NCBI RefSeq assembly: GCF_000218625.1 | Contig: NC_015672.1 | Location: 2,145,451 to 2,209,450, forward strand | DNA: 64,000 nucleotides | Origin: Flexistipes sinusarabici DSM 4947 | Lineage (GTDB): Bacteria; Chrysiogenota; Deferribacteres; Deferribacterales; Flexistipitaceae | Reading direction: 5' to 3' | Shown here: piece by piece, positions 44,881-53,716 of the stretch | Layout of the letters: each line of letters starts with the position of its first letter | Position numbering within the stretch: the first letter of the stretch is position 1 | Made by a program: the position numbers and the translations under genes | Notes under the pieces: generated by a model | Told to the model about the DNA's origin: nothing | The model's input: only the letters and a program-made list of their open reading frames with translations | The model's database searches: none

Positions 44881-45626
44881 AAGAACTTATTAAAAATAAA
44901 TACGGCGAAATAACCCGCCAGTCTGATTCCTGCTGTTCTTCCGATGGATGCGGCTGTGAACCAATGGTATCCGGAGAAGACTATGCAACCCAACCCGGAT
45001 ACACGGAAGATGCCGATTTTGGTTTAGGATGCGGTATCCCCACACGTTTCATAAATATACAAAAAGGTGATATAATTGTAGACCTCGGTTCAGGTGCGGG
45101 AAATGATCTCTTTATTGCCCGCAGATTTACAGGAGAAGAGGGGTATTGTATTGGAATAGATATGACGGAAGAGATGTTGAAAAAAGCCGAAGAGAACAAC
45201 AATAAATTAGGCTACAAAAACGTTGAGTTCCGTTTGGGTGATATAGAAAATATCCCCGTGGATGAGAACATGGCCGATATTGTCATCAGCAATTGTGTCA
45301 TCAACCTTGTTCCGGACAAAAACAAGGCGTTCCAGGAAATCTACCGTATTTTAAAGCCGGGCGGGAAATTCTGTATTTCCGATATCGTAATCGAAGGAGA
45401 AATGCCCGATGAAATAAGGAGTTCTGTTGAAATGTATGTGGGATGTGTTGCCGGTGCAATAAGTAAAAAAGAATATCTGGATATAATAAAAAGTGCAGGA
45501 TTCAGTGATGTGGAAATAGTTGAGTTAAAGAAGCTTAATTCAAAAATCCCGGAAATTGAACGCCTGGAATTAAACAAGGATGAAAATTTTGGAGTATTCA
45601 GCGCAACTTTTTTAGGCGAAAAATAA
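44865..45626 (+). CDS. arsM: Arsenite S-adenosylmethionine methyltransferase
   Basis: The 253-residue protein has the SAM loop VDLGSGAGNDLFIA and the family hallmark VISNCVINLVPDK. It also has N-terminal cysteines (SCCSSDGCGC) and a later Cys in YVGCVAG that bind As(III). It methylates arsenite, either for detoxification or as the first step to arsenosugars. It is co-transcribed with arsR. It lacks the long C-terminal domain of some ArsM. Confidence 0.93.
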   Translation: MPDKLKELIKNKYGEITRQSDSCCSSDGCGCEPMVSGEDYATQPGYTEDADFGLGCGIPTRFINIQKGDIIVDLGSGAGNDLFIARRFTGEEGYCIGIDMTEEMLKKAEENNNKLGYKNVEFRLGDIENIPVDENMADIVISNCVINLVPDKNKAFQEIYRILKPGGKFCISDIVIEGEMPDEIRSSVEMYVGCVAGAISKKEYLDIIKSAGFSDVEIVELKKLNSKIPEIERLELNKDENFGVFSATFLGEK

Positions 45627-45900
45627 CACATTAAAATTTTTAATTAAGGAAAGTGTGACGTAAAATGCTATGGTACCAAGTTGCAGTCAAGAAAGTAATA
45701 AACTTATCAGTATTAAGTACTAAGTTTACACCTTTAATACCACATTGTAGTCAAAAGAGTAATAAAATTTAGTAGGAGATACTTGCTTTTTGGAAGTGGC
45801 GCTTCAGCGCCGCCATGACAACAATGATAATTTTGCAAAATTAGTTTGTCACGTCTAAAGCCGCGATTTCTGAGTTATTAAAATCCTCAGATATTACTTA
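45627..45900. repeat. Intergenic repeats, including long dispersed repeat copy 2
   Basis: About 45673-45820 is the reverse-strand copy of 7551-7711. It ends with the hairpin GGCGCTTCAGCGCC, whose stem differs from the 7551 copy by a paired C-G to G-C swap. There is no gene between 45627 and 45963. Confidence 0.65.
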
Positions 45901-47444
45901 GTTAACCCTGAAAAAGGTATATTTTCTTAAAATTTGCCAATATTTTTGTTTATTAAATGTAAACTATACATATATTTTGGCATACTTTTTATCCAGAAAC
46001 ACTTCGTTTGCAAAATTTGCTAATTTTTTTGCAATATTATCCATAAATTTTTTGAGAAAAAATAAAAGAAAGGCCAGTATCAGCCTTAAATTATGTCCAC
46101 TTGCTGCCAAAATCGCATTAGCTTTATCTCCCTCTTTGCCTTTCAGATAATTTCTGTCCATCCGGTTATCTCGCTTAGTATGACCTATCGTCGCCTCAAC
46201 ACAACTTCGTCTTTTCAATAACCTCTTAAAATTAACTTTGAATTTCTTCATACTGCGTGGAACTACATGGACTTTTGCATCCCCTCTATAATTGTGCTTC
46301 CTGTAACCCAAATCTACCAATATCGTATCTATTGTACCGTTACTACCCAAAAGGGTTTTTGCTTCACATAAATTCTCTTCTAATGTATGACCGTCATAAG
46401 GATTGCCGTGAAATGATTTGCAACTCAGTATAAAATTCTTCTTCAATGTACCAACAAAACCTACTTTGTTACCAAACTCATACCTCTTATGGCTCTTGCC
46501 CTTGCTAATGCACTCAACCTCTGGACTGTGAAGACTGTAAAGTTTGTTCTTGCTCTTTTTACTCCGATTCCACAAACTCTCGTAAAATAACTTTAGCTGT
46601 TGAAACTCATCCGAATTCCTCAATTCCTCAGGTAAAACCCTTTCTATAGAACGATATAATTTGCCCATCTTTGTCTTCATCTTTTTTACTGCCTTACCCG
46701 CTCTCTTGTACTGTTTCGCATGAACATAGCCACTATATTTCATCAATAGCTTCTTGCCGGAATATTCATGTGTCTCCTTTAACCTTATCTCATGCTTCTT
46801 TGAAAATTTCACAAGATATTTGATCATTGTATAAAAAAGTTTTATGTCCGTTGGAAACGTTATGTTCTTTTCCTGCACCGTCGTATCTGCAGCTACTTTC
46901 TTTACGTCATTCTTATTAAGATAACCACTACGAAAAGCAGTGTTAATTGTCTCCTCTAAAAACTTCAACAAATCTTCTTCTTTTAAACGATTCCGAAATC
47001 TTGTCATGCTGGTTGGATTTATCGGCACCTTTGTCTGGAATACCTTTTCTCCAGTGAAGTACTGCCAGTAAGGGTTTTCTTTCCAGCCATGCACCACGTC
47101 TTCATCACTCAAATTGTACGTGTATTTCAAATAATGAAACCCAACCATCATACGCATTGGAATTCCTGGGCGACCATCGTTACGGTGATAAAGACTGCCA
47201 AATTCTTTCTCAAAATATTCCCAGTCTATTTTATCTGCTAATTGTATTAATGGATGTTTCATATCTATAATGTTAACAAGCAGTGGTTCTAAAAGCTCTT
47301 GTGTCGTCGAATCTTGCTTCTTAGGACGCATATAATCCCCCGGGTTTTTTGCTTATTCCTTTACTTTTCTGTGGGATTACTTTAGCATATTTCCTTGGTT
47401 AACTCAAGTATTATCAAATAGTTATCTAGTTTCTCAGGGCTAAC
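45901..47444. mobile_element. IS5-like insertion sequence between the two arsenic gene groups
   Basis: The left end starts GTTAACCCTGAAAAA and the right end, on the other strand, GTTAGCCCTGAGAAA. TACTTA occurs directly outside both ends (45895-45900 and 47445-47450), giving a 6-base target duplication. The element is 1544 bases with one transposase gene on the minus strand. Confidence 0.8.
45964..47331 (-). CDS. IS5-like family transposase
   Basis: The 455-residue protein begins with the DUF772-type domain (HPLIQLADKIDWEYFEKEFG, GRPGIPMRMMVGFHYLKY) and has a DDE core with VAADTTVQEKNI and DTILVDLGYRKHN. The ending is VEATIGHTKRDNRMDRNYL, typical of IS5/IS1182-like enzymes. The frame is full length, so it is probably functional. 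Confidence 0.88.
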   Translation of the reverse strand: MRPKKQDSTTQELLEPLLVNIIDMKHPLIQLADKIDWEYFEKEFGSLYHRNDGRPGIPMRMMVGFHYLKYTYNLSDEDVVHGWKENPYWQYFTGEKVFQTKVPINPTSMTRFRNRLKEEDLLKFLEETINTAFRSGYLNKNDVKKVAADTTVQEKNITFPTDIKLFYTMIKYLVKFSKKHEIRLKETHEYSGKKLLMKYSGYVHAKQYKRAGKAVKKMKTKMGKLYRSIERVLPEELRNSDEFQQLKLFYESLWNRSKKSKNKLYSLHSPEVECISKGKSHKRYEFGNKVGFVGTLKKNFILSCKSFHGNPYDGHTLEENLCEAKTLLGSNGTIDTILVDLGYRKHNYRGDAKVHVVPRSMKKFKVNFKRLLKRRSCVEATIGHTKRDNRMDRNYLKGKEGDKANAILAASGHNLRLILAFLLFFLKKFMDNIAKKLANFANEVFLDKKYAKIYV

Positions 47445-47565
47445 TACTTAGACAAATGCAATTTGATATTGCAAGTGATGCGTGGAGAGGGGTTAACTTT
47501 CAAGGCTTATCAACTCAACCAATACACCAGTACACAAATACACCAATATACCACTCAACAAAAAA

Positions 47566-48264
47566 CTAAAGTTCCGCCTTTTGTTTTGCAAATAATTTCT
47601 TCAAGACTGGTGGTACAATTGCAAATAATCCCAGCACTGTAAAAGCCAGAATCACTTTTGTACTGAATATCTCTCCCGGACTGTCAATACTGCCCAGATT
47701 GCGCCCAGCGTATGTATAGACCAAAGAACCGGGTAAGATTCCCAAAGACGTAGTCCAGAAGAAAGTCCAGATTCTTATATTTGTAAGTCCAGCCAGAAAA
47801 TTAATCAGAAAAAAAGGGAATACGGGTATCAATCTTAGTGTCAACAGATAATAAAGTCCGTTGTTTTTAAGTTCTCGGTTAAATTTTTTTAAGCTTTCTG
47901 CATATTTTTCCTGAATTTTTCCGCCCAGCAGATATCTCGCAACAATAAAAGCCATGAGCGCACCTGCTGTTGCTCCTATGTTAACGTAAAACACACCCGG
48001 AAATACGTTAAACAGCATACCGCCGGCCAGGGATAGTATTGCCGCACCAGGAAGAGATAATGTTATGGCAGCAAAATAAATCAAAACAAAAGAGATTGAT
48101 GAAATAAAATAGTTACTTTCCACAAGGTTTAAAAGTCTGTTTTTATTTTTTATGATATTTTCGAAAGTCAGATAATCCGCCAGTGGTGAACTTCTCAGTA
48201 TTATTATCGCCGCAATAAGCAGTATTATTATAATTATTTTTTTATTCATCAGAATTTTCATCAT
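47566..48264 (-). CDS. TVP38/TMEM64 (DedA-like) membrane protein
   Basis: From ATG 48264 (AAGGA upstream) it is 232 residues with about five membrane segments. It has the VTT-domain hallmarks: LSLPGAAILSLAGGMLF, YVNIGATAGALMAFIVARYLLG and RLIPVFPFFLINFLAGL. Such proteins often lie beside mercuric-reductase-like flavoproteins and rSAM/arsenosugar-type clusters; transport or lipid roles have been proposed but none is certain here. The longer frame up to 48366 runs into near-repeat DNA and is rejected. Confidence 0.85.
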   Translation of the reverse strand: MMKILMNKKIIIIILLIAAIIILRSSPLADYLTFENIIKNKNRLLNLVESNYFISSISFVLIYFAAITLSLPGAAILSLAGGMLFNVFPGVFYVNIGATAGALMAFIVARYLLGGKIQEKYAESLKKFNRELKNNGLYYLLTLRLIPVFPFFLINFLAGLTNIRIWTFFWTTSLGILPGSLVYTYAGRNLGSIDSPGEIFSTKVILAFTVLGLFAIVPPVLKKLFAKQKAEL

Positions 48265-48373
48265 TTTTTCCTTACTTATATTGGTATATTTGTGTATTTG
48301 TTTATTGGTTGAGTGGATGAGTCGGCATTCAACATTGACCCTTACTACCCATAATACTTCCAACAACCTCTTT

Positions 48374-49780
48374 TCACTTAAACTTCTTAATTAACTTTAC
48401 AAAAAAATTGTTGTTTATTTTGTGAATATATGCGGCTCTTGCAAGATATTTCAAACACTGTGCATAAGTAGGATAAGTAAAAATTATTCTATCCAGCCTG
48501 TAAAGCGGTACATTGTTATCCATCGCAATCTGAACTGCCGCTATTATCTCCCCGGCACGCTCTGAAAGAATCGTCGCACCAAGAATTTTGTATGATTTAT
48601 CCGTAAAAATTTTAGCCATCCCCGTATTTGTACCATCCGTTACAGCCCTGTCCAGAGTATCAAAGGGAAATCTGAATGTCAGAAAATTTTCTCCGTATTT
48701 CTGTTTTGCTTGGGCAGCTGACAATCCCGTTTTAGTCAGTTCAGGTTCTGTATACGTGCACCAGCCCAGTGTTTTGTAATTAATACTCTTTTTCACAGGC
48801 AGAAACATATTCTGAACAGCAATAATAGCATGGTTTTCGGCCAGGTGAGTAAATTTATAGGGAGCCACAACATCCCCGGCGGCATAAATATTCTTGTTAT
48901 CCGTCTGAAGCTGTTTGTTAACATGAACCCCTTTCTTATCGAAGCTGACTCCGCTTTTTTCCAGATTCATATCAAAAATATTCGGTTTTCTCCCCGTTGC
49001 CACCAGCAAACGCTCCGAGGAAATATCAAAATTTTCACCTTTTTTCTCAACGGTGCACTGTATGCCACCGTTTTCTTTTTTTACCTCTTTTACCTCAGCT
49101 CCCAGATAAAAATTTACCCCTTCGTCTTCCATCGTCTGTTGAAGCATTCCGGTTAACTCTATGTCATCGTTGAAAAGTATTCTGTCATGTTTTTCCACCA
49201 CATTAACACTGACTCCTAAACGTCTGAAAGCAAAAGCCATCTCTATCCCTATGGGGCCGCCGCCCAGAATAGTAATGGATTCAGGAGGTTTTTCAATCTC
49301 GAAGATACTTCCATTTGTCAAGTATTCCACATCTTCTATTCCGGCTATCGGAGGTACAAATGCGGAAGAGCCTGTAGCAATCAAAAATTTTTTAGCGGTA
49401 TAACTATTGTCATTAAGCCTTATAGAATTTTCATTCTTGAAAAAAGGCTCTCCTGTTACTACGTCAATCCCTTCATTTCGGAAAACTTCCGGTGTCTCCC
49501 CTGAATATACCCCGGCTCTAACATCCCTCACATGCCCAAACACCGAATCAGCATTATCAAAATAACCTTTTATTCCGTAATCATCTGCATCCTGTATATG
49601 TTTTGCAACAAAAGCAGATTTCAGAAGTGTTTTGCTGGGTACACATCCATACCATGTACAGTCTCCTCCCAGGTAACGCTTTTCCACAAGGAGTACACTC
49701 TTCCCCAGCCCTTTCGCAAGTTTTGCCCCGACGAGTCCCGCCGAACCGCCACCCAGCACAATCAAGTCATAACTTTTCAT
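48374..49780 (-). CDS. MerA-like pyridine nucleotide-disulfide oxidoreductase
   Basis: From ATG 49780 (GGAG upstream) this is 468 residues. It has the FAD loop LIVLGGGSAGLVGAKLAKG, the redox disulfide GGDCTWYGCVPSK, the NAD(P)H loop ILGGGPIGIEMA and the dimer interface with FTYPTYAQC. It lacks the N-terminal metal domain and the C-terminal CC pair of true MerA, so mercury reduction is unlikely. In rSAM/arsenosugar clusters these enzymes are frequent neighbours of TVP38 proteins. It overlaps the upstream glycosyltransferase gene by 14 bases. Confidence 0.88.
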   Translation of the reverse strand: MKSYDLIVLGGGSAGLVGAKLAKGLGKSVLLVEKRYLGGDCTWYGCVPSKTLLKSAFVAKHIQDADDYGIKGYFDNADSVFGHVRDVRAGVYSGETPEVFRNEGIDVVTGEPFFKNENSIRLNDNSYTAKKFLIATGSSAFVPPIAGIEDVEYLTNGSIFEIEKPPESITILGGGPIGIEMAFAFRRLGVSVNVVEKHDRILFNDDIELTGMLQQTMEDEGVNFYLGAEVKEVKKENGGIQCTVEKKGENFDISSERLLVATGRKPNIFDMNLEKSGVSFDKKGVHVNKQLQTDNKNIYAAGDVVAPYKFTHLAENHAIIAVQNMFLPVKKSINYKTLGWCTYTEPELTKTGLSAAQAKQKYGENFLTFRFPFDTLDRAVTDGTNTGMAKIFTDKSYKILGATILSERAGEIIAAVQIAMDNNVPLYRLDRIIFTYPTYAQCLKYLARAAYIHKINNNFFVKLIKKFK

Positions 49781-50417
49781 ACATTTGCTCCACAAAAGAA
49801 GATAGTTGTTTATCATATTTCATTTCATTTTTAAGATCTTCCAATGTGTCCACATCGTTCAATGTTTCCAATAACTGAACACTTCCGGATTCATTTATTT
49901 TATGCAGTGTATCAGAATAAACATCAGGGCCGCTCCATTTTATACCCTCAAAGATATCCTTCTTCAAGCAACCTTTCTGCATACCTATCAGATAATAACC
50001 GCCGTCATTCGATCCACCCAGACAGTAATGATAATTTCTGAGTGATTCCTCACCGTATTTTATCAGGTTTTCGGAAATTCCCGGAATATCACTGCCCATA
50101 AGCAAAGCACAGTCAAAAGTCTTTTCTGAAAATATCTTTTCAAAAGCATTATACATTCTTTCGCCCAGACTTTTTCCCGTTTGAGTTTTTATGTTCTTAT
50201 ATCCGGAAATTTTTGCAAATTTTTCAACATTCTCTTTACCGGAAACAAACCAGTAAACATCCTCAATATTTTTCAATTCAGAAAACAGCCTGTTTAGTAA
50301 AAACCTATAAACTTCCACCGCAAAGTTGTCTGATGAATCAGCAGCTAATCTTGTTTTAATATTTCCGGCCTCAGGATATTTCGCAAATACAATCTTTGCA
50401 CATTTCAACAGCAGCAT
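49767..50417 (-). CDS. Glycosyltransferase-like protein, TIGR04282/DUF2064 type
   Basis: The 216-residue protein has a nucleotide-sugar fold with VFAKYPEAGNIKTRLA at the N-terminus, LMGSDIPGIS as the metal-binding segment, and GGSNDGGYYLIGM. This matches the DUF2064 glycosyltransferases found in rSAM/selenodomain or arsenosugar clusters. It probably transfers a sugar in the arsenic pathway. Start is uncertain: ATG at 50417 or TTG at 50408, both inside the preceding gene. Confidence 0.85.
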   Translation of the reverse strand: MLLLKCAKIVFAKYPEAGNIKTRLAADSSDNFAVEVYRFLLNRLFSELKNIEDVYWFVSGKENVEKFAKISGYKNIKTQTGKSLGERMYNAFEKIFSEKTFDCALLMGSDIPGISENLIKYGEESLRNYHYCLGGSNDGGYYLIGMQKGCLKKDIFEGIKWSGPDVYSDTLHKINESGSVQLLETLNDVDTLEDLKNEMKYDKQLSSFVEQMYEKL

Positions 50418-51922
50418 CCTTTATCCGTATTATCAACATGTTCTTTACACTGTATTTTTCCCCCGCAATCTTCAAAAGCTCCGAAATGCTCATCAAAATC
50501 ACCTATAATTGTAAAATAATTTCTGAATCTGGATTCGCTGAGCATAAGAGCCGTGTTACCGCACACCCTCTCGGGCTTATTTTTTTCAAAAACATGTTCT
50601 TCATCCAAAATAAATTTGTTTTCCGAATATTTCAGCCCGCCTTTGTATATTGCCACATGCCCGTAATCTTCACAGGCATCCTCCAGTCCATCAATTTTAA
50701 ACAGCCTATATTTAACGGAATAAAATCTTGCATTTCCCACAAGATTTTGCACCTTTTTATTTGTAATCTCAATTTCGCGGGAAGTCATAATCCTCGGATC
50801 ATTAAATCCCGCCCTGCGCGCAAGCCTTATAAAATCATTTATATAAAGAGCTCCGCCAAGGCATTCTGCATACAGGAGTTCGTTATTTCTAATTTCATCC
50901 GGCAGCCGTCTGTCTGCATAAATATCTGAAAAGTAAAGCTCACCGCCGTTTTTCAGCATACGAAAAATATCATCCAAAACCCTCTCCTTATCCTCAGTCA
51001 GGTTTATCACACAGTTGGATATAACCACATCGGCAGAACCGGGATTAACATATTTAGCTGCATTTTCTATATAATCATGCACAAATTTTACATTTTTGTT
51101 TTCATATCCGAAAGCTTTCATCTGGGTATTGATATGTTTTCGGGCAACATCTATCTGCTCATTCGTCATGTCTATACCGAGCACTTTTCCATGTTCTCCT
51201 GCAAGTTTGGATACTATATAAGAATCCCTGCCTGTACCGCAGCCCAAATCAACCACACTGCACCCTTCCAGATGCAGAGGAATTGGAGATCCGCAACCGT
51301 AAAATTTCATCTGGATTTCATCGGCAATCAACGGAGAAATATCTTTCACATATTCGGGAATATCGTCGAGATCGCAACATGCAGTAGTTTTAAGATCGTT
51401 TGAGGAGCTCAGAGTACTGACGTAATAGCCTTTAACCACTTCTTCCGTGTCAAAGTTTTTCAATTCACCGTGGCAGCTGCTTCCCCTATTAACAGTACAG
51501 GCAAGACAGTGCTCGGCTACAATAATTTCAGATTCGAAATTATCAAAATCAATGTCCCAAAAATAAACATCCTCAAACCCCTTTACAGGTATCCTTAGTG
51601 CATAATTAAAGTCACAATCGTAAATTCTGCCGTCATGACCGACAGTCAGCAAACTCCGGCACATTACGTTTTGCCATGTGGCTTTGTTATGATTACTGAA
51701 AAGAAGATTGATATAATCATCGTATCGGTTGTTATTTACAAGATAATCACGGAAACGCATGATAGGGACATTAACAATTGCCGACAAATTATTGAAGGAT
51801 ACGCCGAAATTCTCACCGAGAAAATTTCTGAATTCATTCTGAAGTTTTGCCTGTTCCGGGGGAAGATAATCACCGGCAGGATTGTAAACGATATCCAGCG
51901 GCAGTGTTTTCCCGTAACCCAT
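50405..51922 (-). CDS. ArsS C-terminal domain fused to ArsM-like methyltransferase (3' part of frameshifted gene)
   Basis: This frame starts inside the ArsS domain. Residues 1-180 hold its C-terminal Cys-rich part (DUF3641-like: YDCDFNYALRIP, CLACTVNRGSSCHGEL). Residues 185-410 form a SAM methyltransferase like ArsM (VVDLGCGTGRDSYIVSKLAG, VISNCVINLTEDK, YAECLGGALY), and the tail ends in CCC. In the same frame 5' of this ATG the expected ArsS sequence continues to about 52035 (KIIASLPSILEDITDTQRG), so the ATG is not the original start. The separate arsM at 44865 has the same NCVINL hallmark. The fusion suggests that methylation and radical addition act on the same arsenical. Confidence 0.8.
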   Translation of the reverse strand: MGYGKTLPLDIVYNPAGDYLPPEQAKLQNEFRNFLGENFGVSFNNLSAIVNVPIMRFRDYLVNNNRYDDYINLLFSNHNKATWQNVMCRSLLTVGHDGRIYDCDFNYALRIPVKGFEDVYFWDIDFDNFESEIIVAEHCLACTVNRGSSCHGELKNFDTEEVVKGYYVSTLSSSNDLKTTACCDLDDIPEYVKDISPLIADEIQMKFYGCGSPIPLHLEGCSVVDLGCGTGRDSYIVSKLAGEHGKVLGIDMTNEQIDVARKHINTQMKAFGYENKNVKFVHDYIENAAKYVNPGSADVVISNCVINLTEDKERVLDDIFRMLKNGGELYFSDIYADRRLPDEIRNNELLYAECLGGALYINDFIRLARRAGFNDPRIMTSREIEITNKKVQNLVGNARFYSVKYRLFKIDGLEDACEDYGHVAIYKGGLKYSENKFILDEEHVFEKNKPERVCGNTALMLSESRFRNYFTIIGDFDEHFGAFEDCGGKIQCKEHVDNTDKGCCC

Positions 51923-52026
51923 TTCATTTAAATCTTTCAGAACATTTATTGATGTTTTATAATAATTTTTCCCCCTCTGGGTGTCTGTTATATCCTCAAG
52001 TATGCTGGGCAGCGAAGCTATAATCT

Positions 52027-52386
52027 TTACATGATATTTTTGTAGAGCTCCTTAAAATGGCTGTATTTGTTGCTGTTCAATATTGTCAGACTGGATCTTA
52101 CGGTGAGCTTTTTCACATTACCCAGTTCTTCCAGAAACATTCTGAAGTTGGGGTTCATTTCCGGTGTTCCGCCTGTAATTTCTATATTTTCAATGTTCAT
52201 TTTTTTAAGTTTTTCAATAACTTTAACAGAAGTATCATAATCCATTATATTCTCTCCCACCGGAGAGGCCTCCACATGGCAGTGGCTGCATGCGTGATTG
52301 CATAAATTGCCCATATTTATTTGCATGATTGACAGTTGTTTCCTTTTCAGCGAGATTTTGTTGATTGTATTCTGCACTTCATTCAT
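52027..52386 (-). pseudogene. arsS: ArsS radical SAM domain, 5' part of frameshifted arsS-arsM fusion
   Basis: The 119-residue frame has the radical SAM cluster CNHACSHCH and IENIEITGGTPEMNPNFR, as in ArsS. It then ends at ELYKNIM*. In the next frame the protein continues smoothly with YHVKIIASLPS. Adding one A to the five-A run at about 52040-52044 gives ELYKKYHVKIIASLPS and a single frame of about 660 residues through to 50405. So a one-base loss in a homopolymer broke the gene, or it is a sequencing error or slippage site. ATGA overlap links it to the upstream glycosyltransferase. Confidence 0.85.
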
Positions 52387-53096
52387 TTTTGACTCCTGTA
52401 AAATTTTTTAAGATAATGTGGATCTATTTTAAATACAAAATAAAGTATTTGTAAATACCAATTGCGTATAGTTGCTCTAAATATTCCTTCATCTTCCCAT
52501 CTTCTTGGAGATGTTGTTATTTTTTCTTCTAATGTATGAATCTTCACCCCGTATTTTTTTAACTTTTCAACAAGATCAACATCTTCAAAAATAGGTATTT
52601 CAGAAAAACCGCCCGACTTAAAATAGGTTTCCCGCTCTACAAATATTGCCTGATCTCCAAAAGGCATCTGCAAATATTTCGCCCTTAAATTCGTAAAAAA
52701 TTCTATTATTCTGTAAAGATGTTTGCCGGAATCAATTTTTAAGCTGAAGGCTCCGCAGGAAGAAATCTTGTCACAAGTGTCTGTAACAGTATAAAAAAAA
52801 TTATCAGGAAGTTCGGTATCTGCATGAAGAAAGAGCAGAATATCACCTGTTGAATGCTCAGCACCTTTCTTAAGTTGAGTACCTCTGCCCTTTTCGTTTG
52901 TAATTGTTTTCAGATCGTACTTTTCAAGCCTGGAAACTGTAGAACCTGAGTTGTCACCGTCCACAACAACTATTTCCACATTACAATTCTTTACTTTCCG
53001 CTGGAGTACGGCAACAAAACGGTCAATATTGTATTCCTTGAAAACGGGAATTATTATTGAAACTTTTTTATTTTTCATAACTCTAATAGATATCAT
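52383..53096 (-). CDS. Family 2 glycosyltransferase, TIGR04283 type
   Basis: The 237-residue protein has a GT-A fold: VSIIIPVFKE, VVDGDNSG, KGRGTQLKKGAEH and LFLHADTELP (the DXD-type site). It ends with IPIFEDVDLVEKLKKYG and SPRRWEDEG, features of the TIGR04283 group found beside ArsS. It is the first gene of the minus-strand cluster and overlaps arsS by ATGA. The start could also be the ATG at 53078. The 39 bases to the divergent gene must hold any promoters. Confidence 0.88.
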   Translation of the reverse strand: MISIRVMKNKKVSIIIPVFKEYNIDRFVAVLQRKVKNCNVEIVVVDGDNSGSTVSRLEKYDLKTITNEKGRGTQLKKGAEHSTGDILLFLHADTELPDNFFYTVTDTCDKISSCGAFSLKIDSGKHLYRIIEFFTNLRAKYLQMPFGDQAIFVERETYFKSGGFSEIPIFEDVDLVEKLKKYGVKIHTLEEKITTSPRRWEDEGIFRATIRNWYLQILYFVFKIDPHYLKKFYRSQK

Positions 53097-53135
53097 ATTT
53101 TCAGATAAAAAAAAGCATATACAAGAGGCTTAAAG

Positions 53136-53579
53136 TTGGAGAAAAATTTAAAGGAAGAAATCACTTCATATGCAGTGGATGAATTCAAAAGAGGATATTT
53201 CTGTTCTGAAATTATCGTCATGGCCTTCGAAAAATTCACAGGCCACAGATTCTCTGAAGAAATACACAGGGGGATGACAGCTTTTGCCGAAGGAATCGGA
53301 TCTAACGGCTGTATTTGTGGTGCTGCTTCGGCAGTTACCTTTGTAATAAGCACCTTTGAAGGGAGAACAAACAATAAACAGAACTATAAAAATGCTTTCG
53401 ATTTATGCAATAATTTTATGAAGGAATTTAAAAAGGAATACGGATCAGCCTGCTGCAGAGTTATAACCAAAAATGCAGCTGGCAAGCTGGGATTCGGAAA
53501 ATTCAAACACTGTCCTTACATCACTGCCTTTTGCGCATTGAAAGTCGTGGAACTTGCACAAAAACATGAGTGGATTTAG
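53136..53579 (+). CDS. C_GCAxxG_C_C family redox-type protein
   Basis: The 147-residue protein has the pattern FCSEIIVMAF, GSNGCICGAASAVTFV, GSACCRVI and HCPYITAFC, that is C-x-CGA-type cysteines spaced as in the C_GCAxxG_C_C family. These are often next to rSAM or redox genes and may bind a metal or cluster. TTG start at 53136 with AGAGG eight bases upstream. It is divergent from the arsenosugar-type operon and probably co-regulated with it. Confidence 0.8.
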   Translation: MEKNLKEEITSYAVDEFKRGYFCSEIIVMAFEKFTGHRFSEEIHRGMTAFAEGIGSNGCICGAASAVTFVISTFEGRTNNKQNYKNAFDLCNNFMKEFKKEYGSACCRVITKNAAGKLGFGKFKHCPYITAFCALKVVELAQKHEWI

Positions 53580-53716
53580 CTGAAGCAGCTATTTTGTATA
53601 AATCTTACTTATAGTAATCAGAAATATTTCCCAAGGCTTTAAAAGTATATACAAAAACAGCGCTGTCAAATTATTTAAAGGACTGTTATTGTAAAAATAT
53701 TTTAGTTAGCATAATA

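Noticed and set aside
48265-48366. N-terminal extension of the TVP38 protein
   Set aside because: The sequence is near-repeat intergenic DNA, and ATG 48264 has an AAGGA site directly upstream.
48374-49780. True mercuric reductase
   Set aside because: The N-terminal metal-binding domain and C-terminal Cys pair are absent and no mer genes are nearby.
50360-50407. TGA after CCC at the end of the ArsS-ArsM gene as a possible selenocysteine codon
   Set aside because: A short TATTT-GCG-AAATA hairpin follows, but it is weak and AT-rich, readthrough would add only about 19 unrelated residues, and the next gene already overlaps here.
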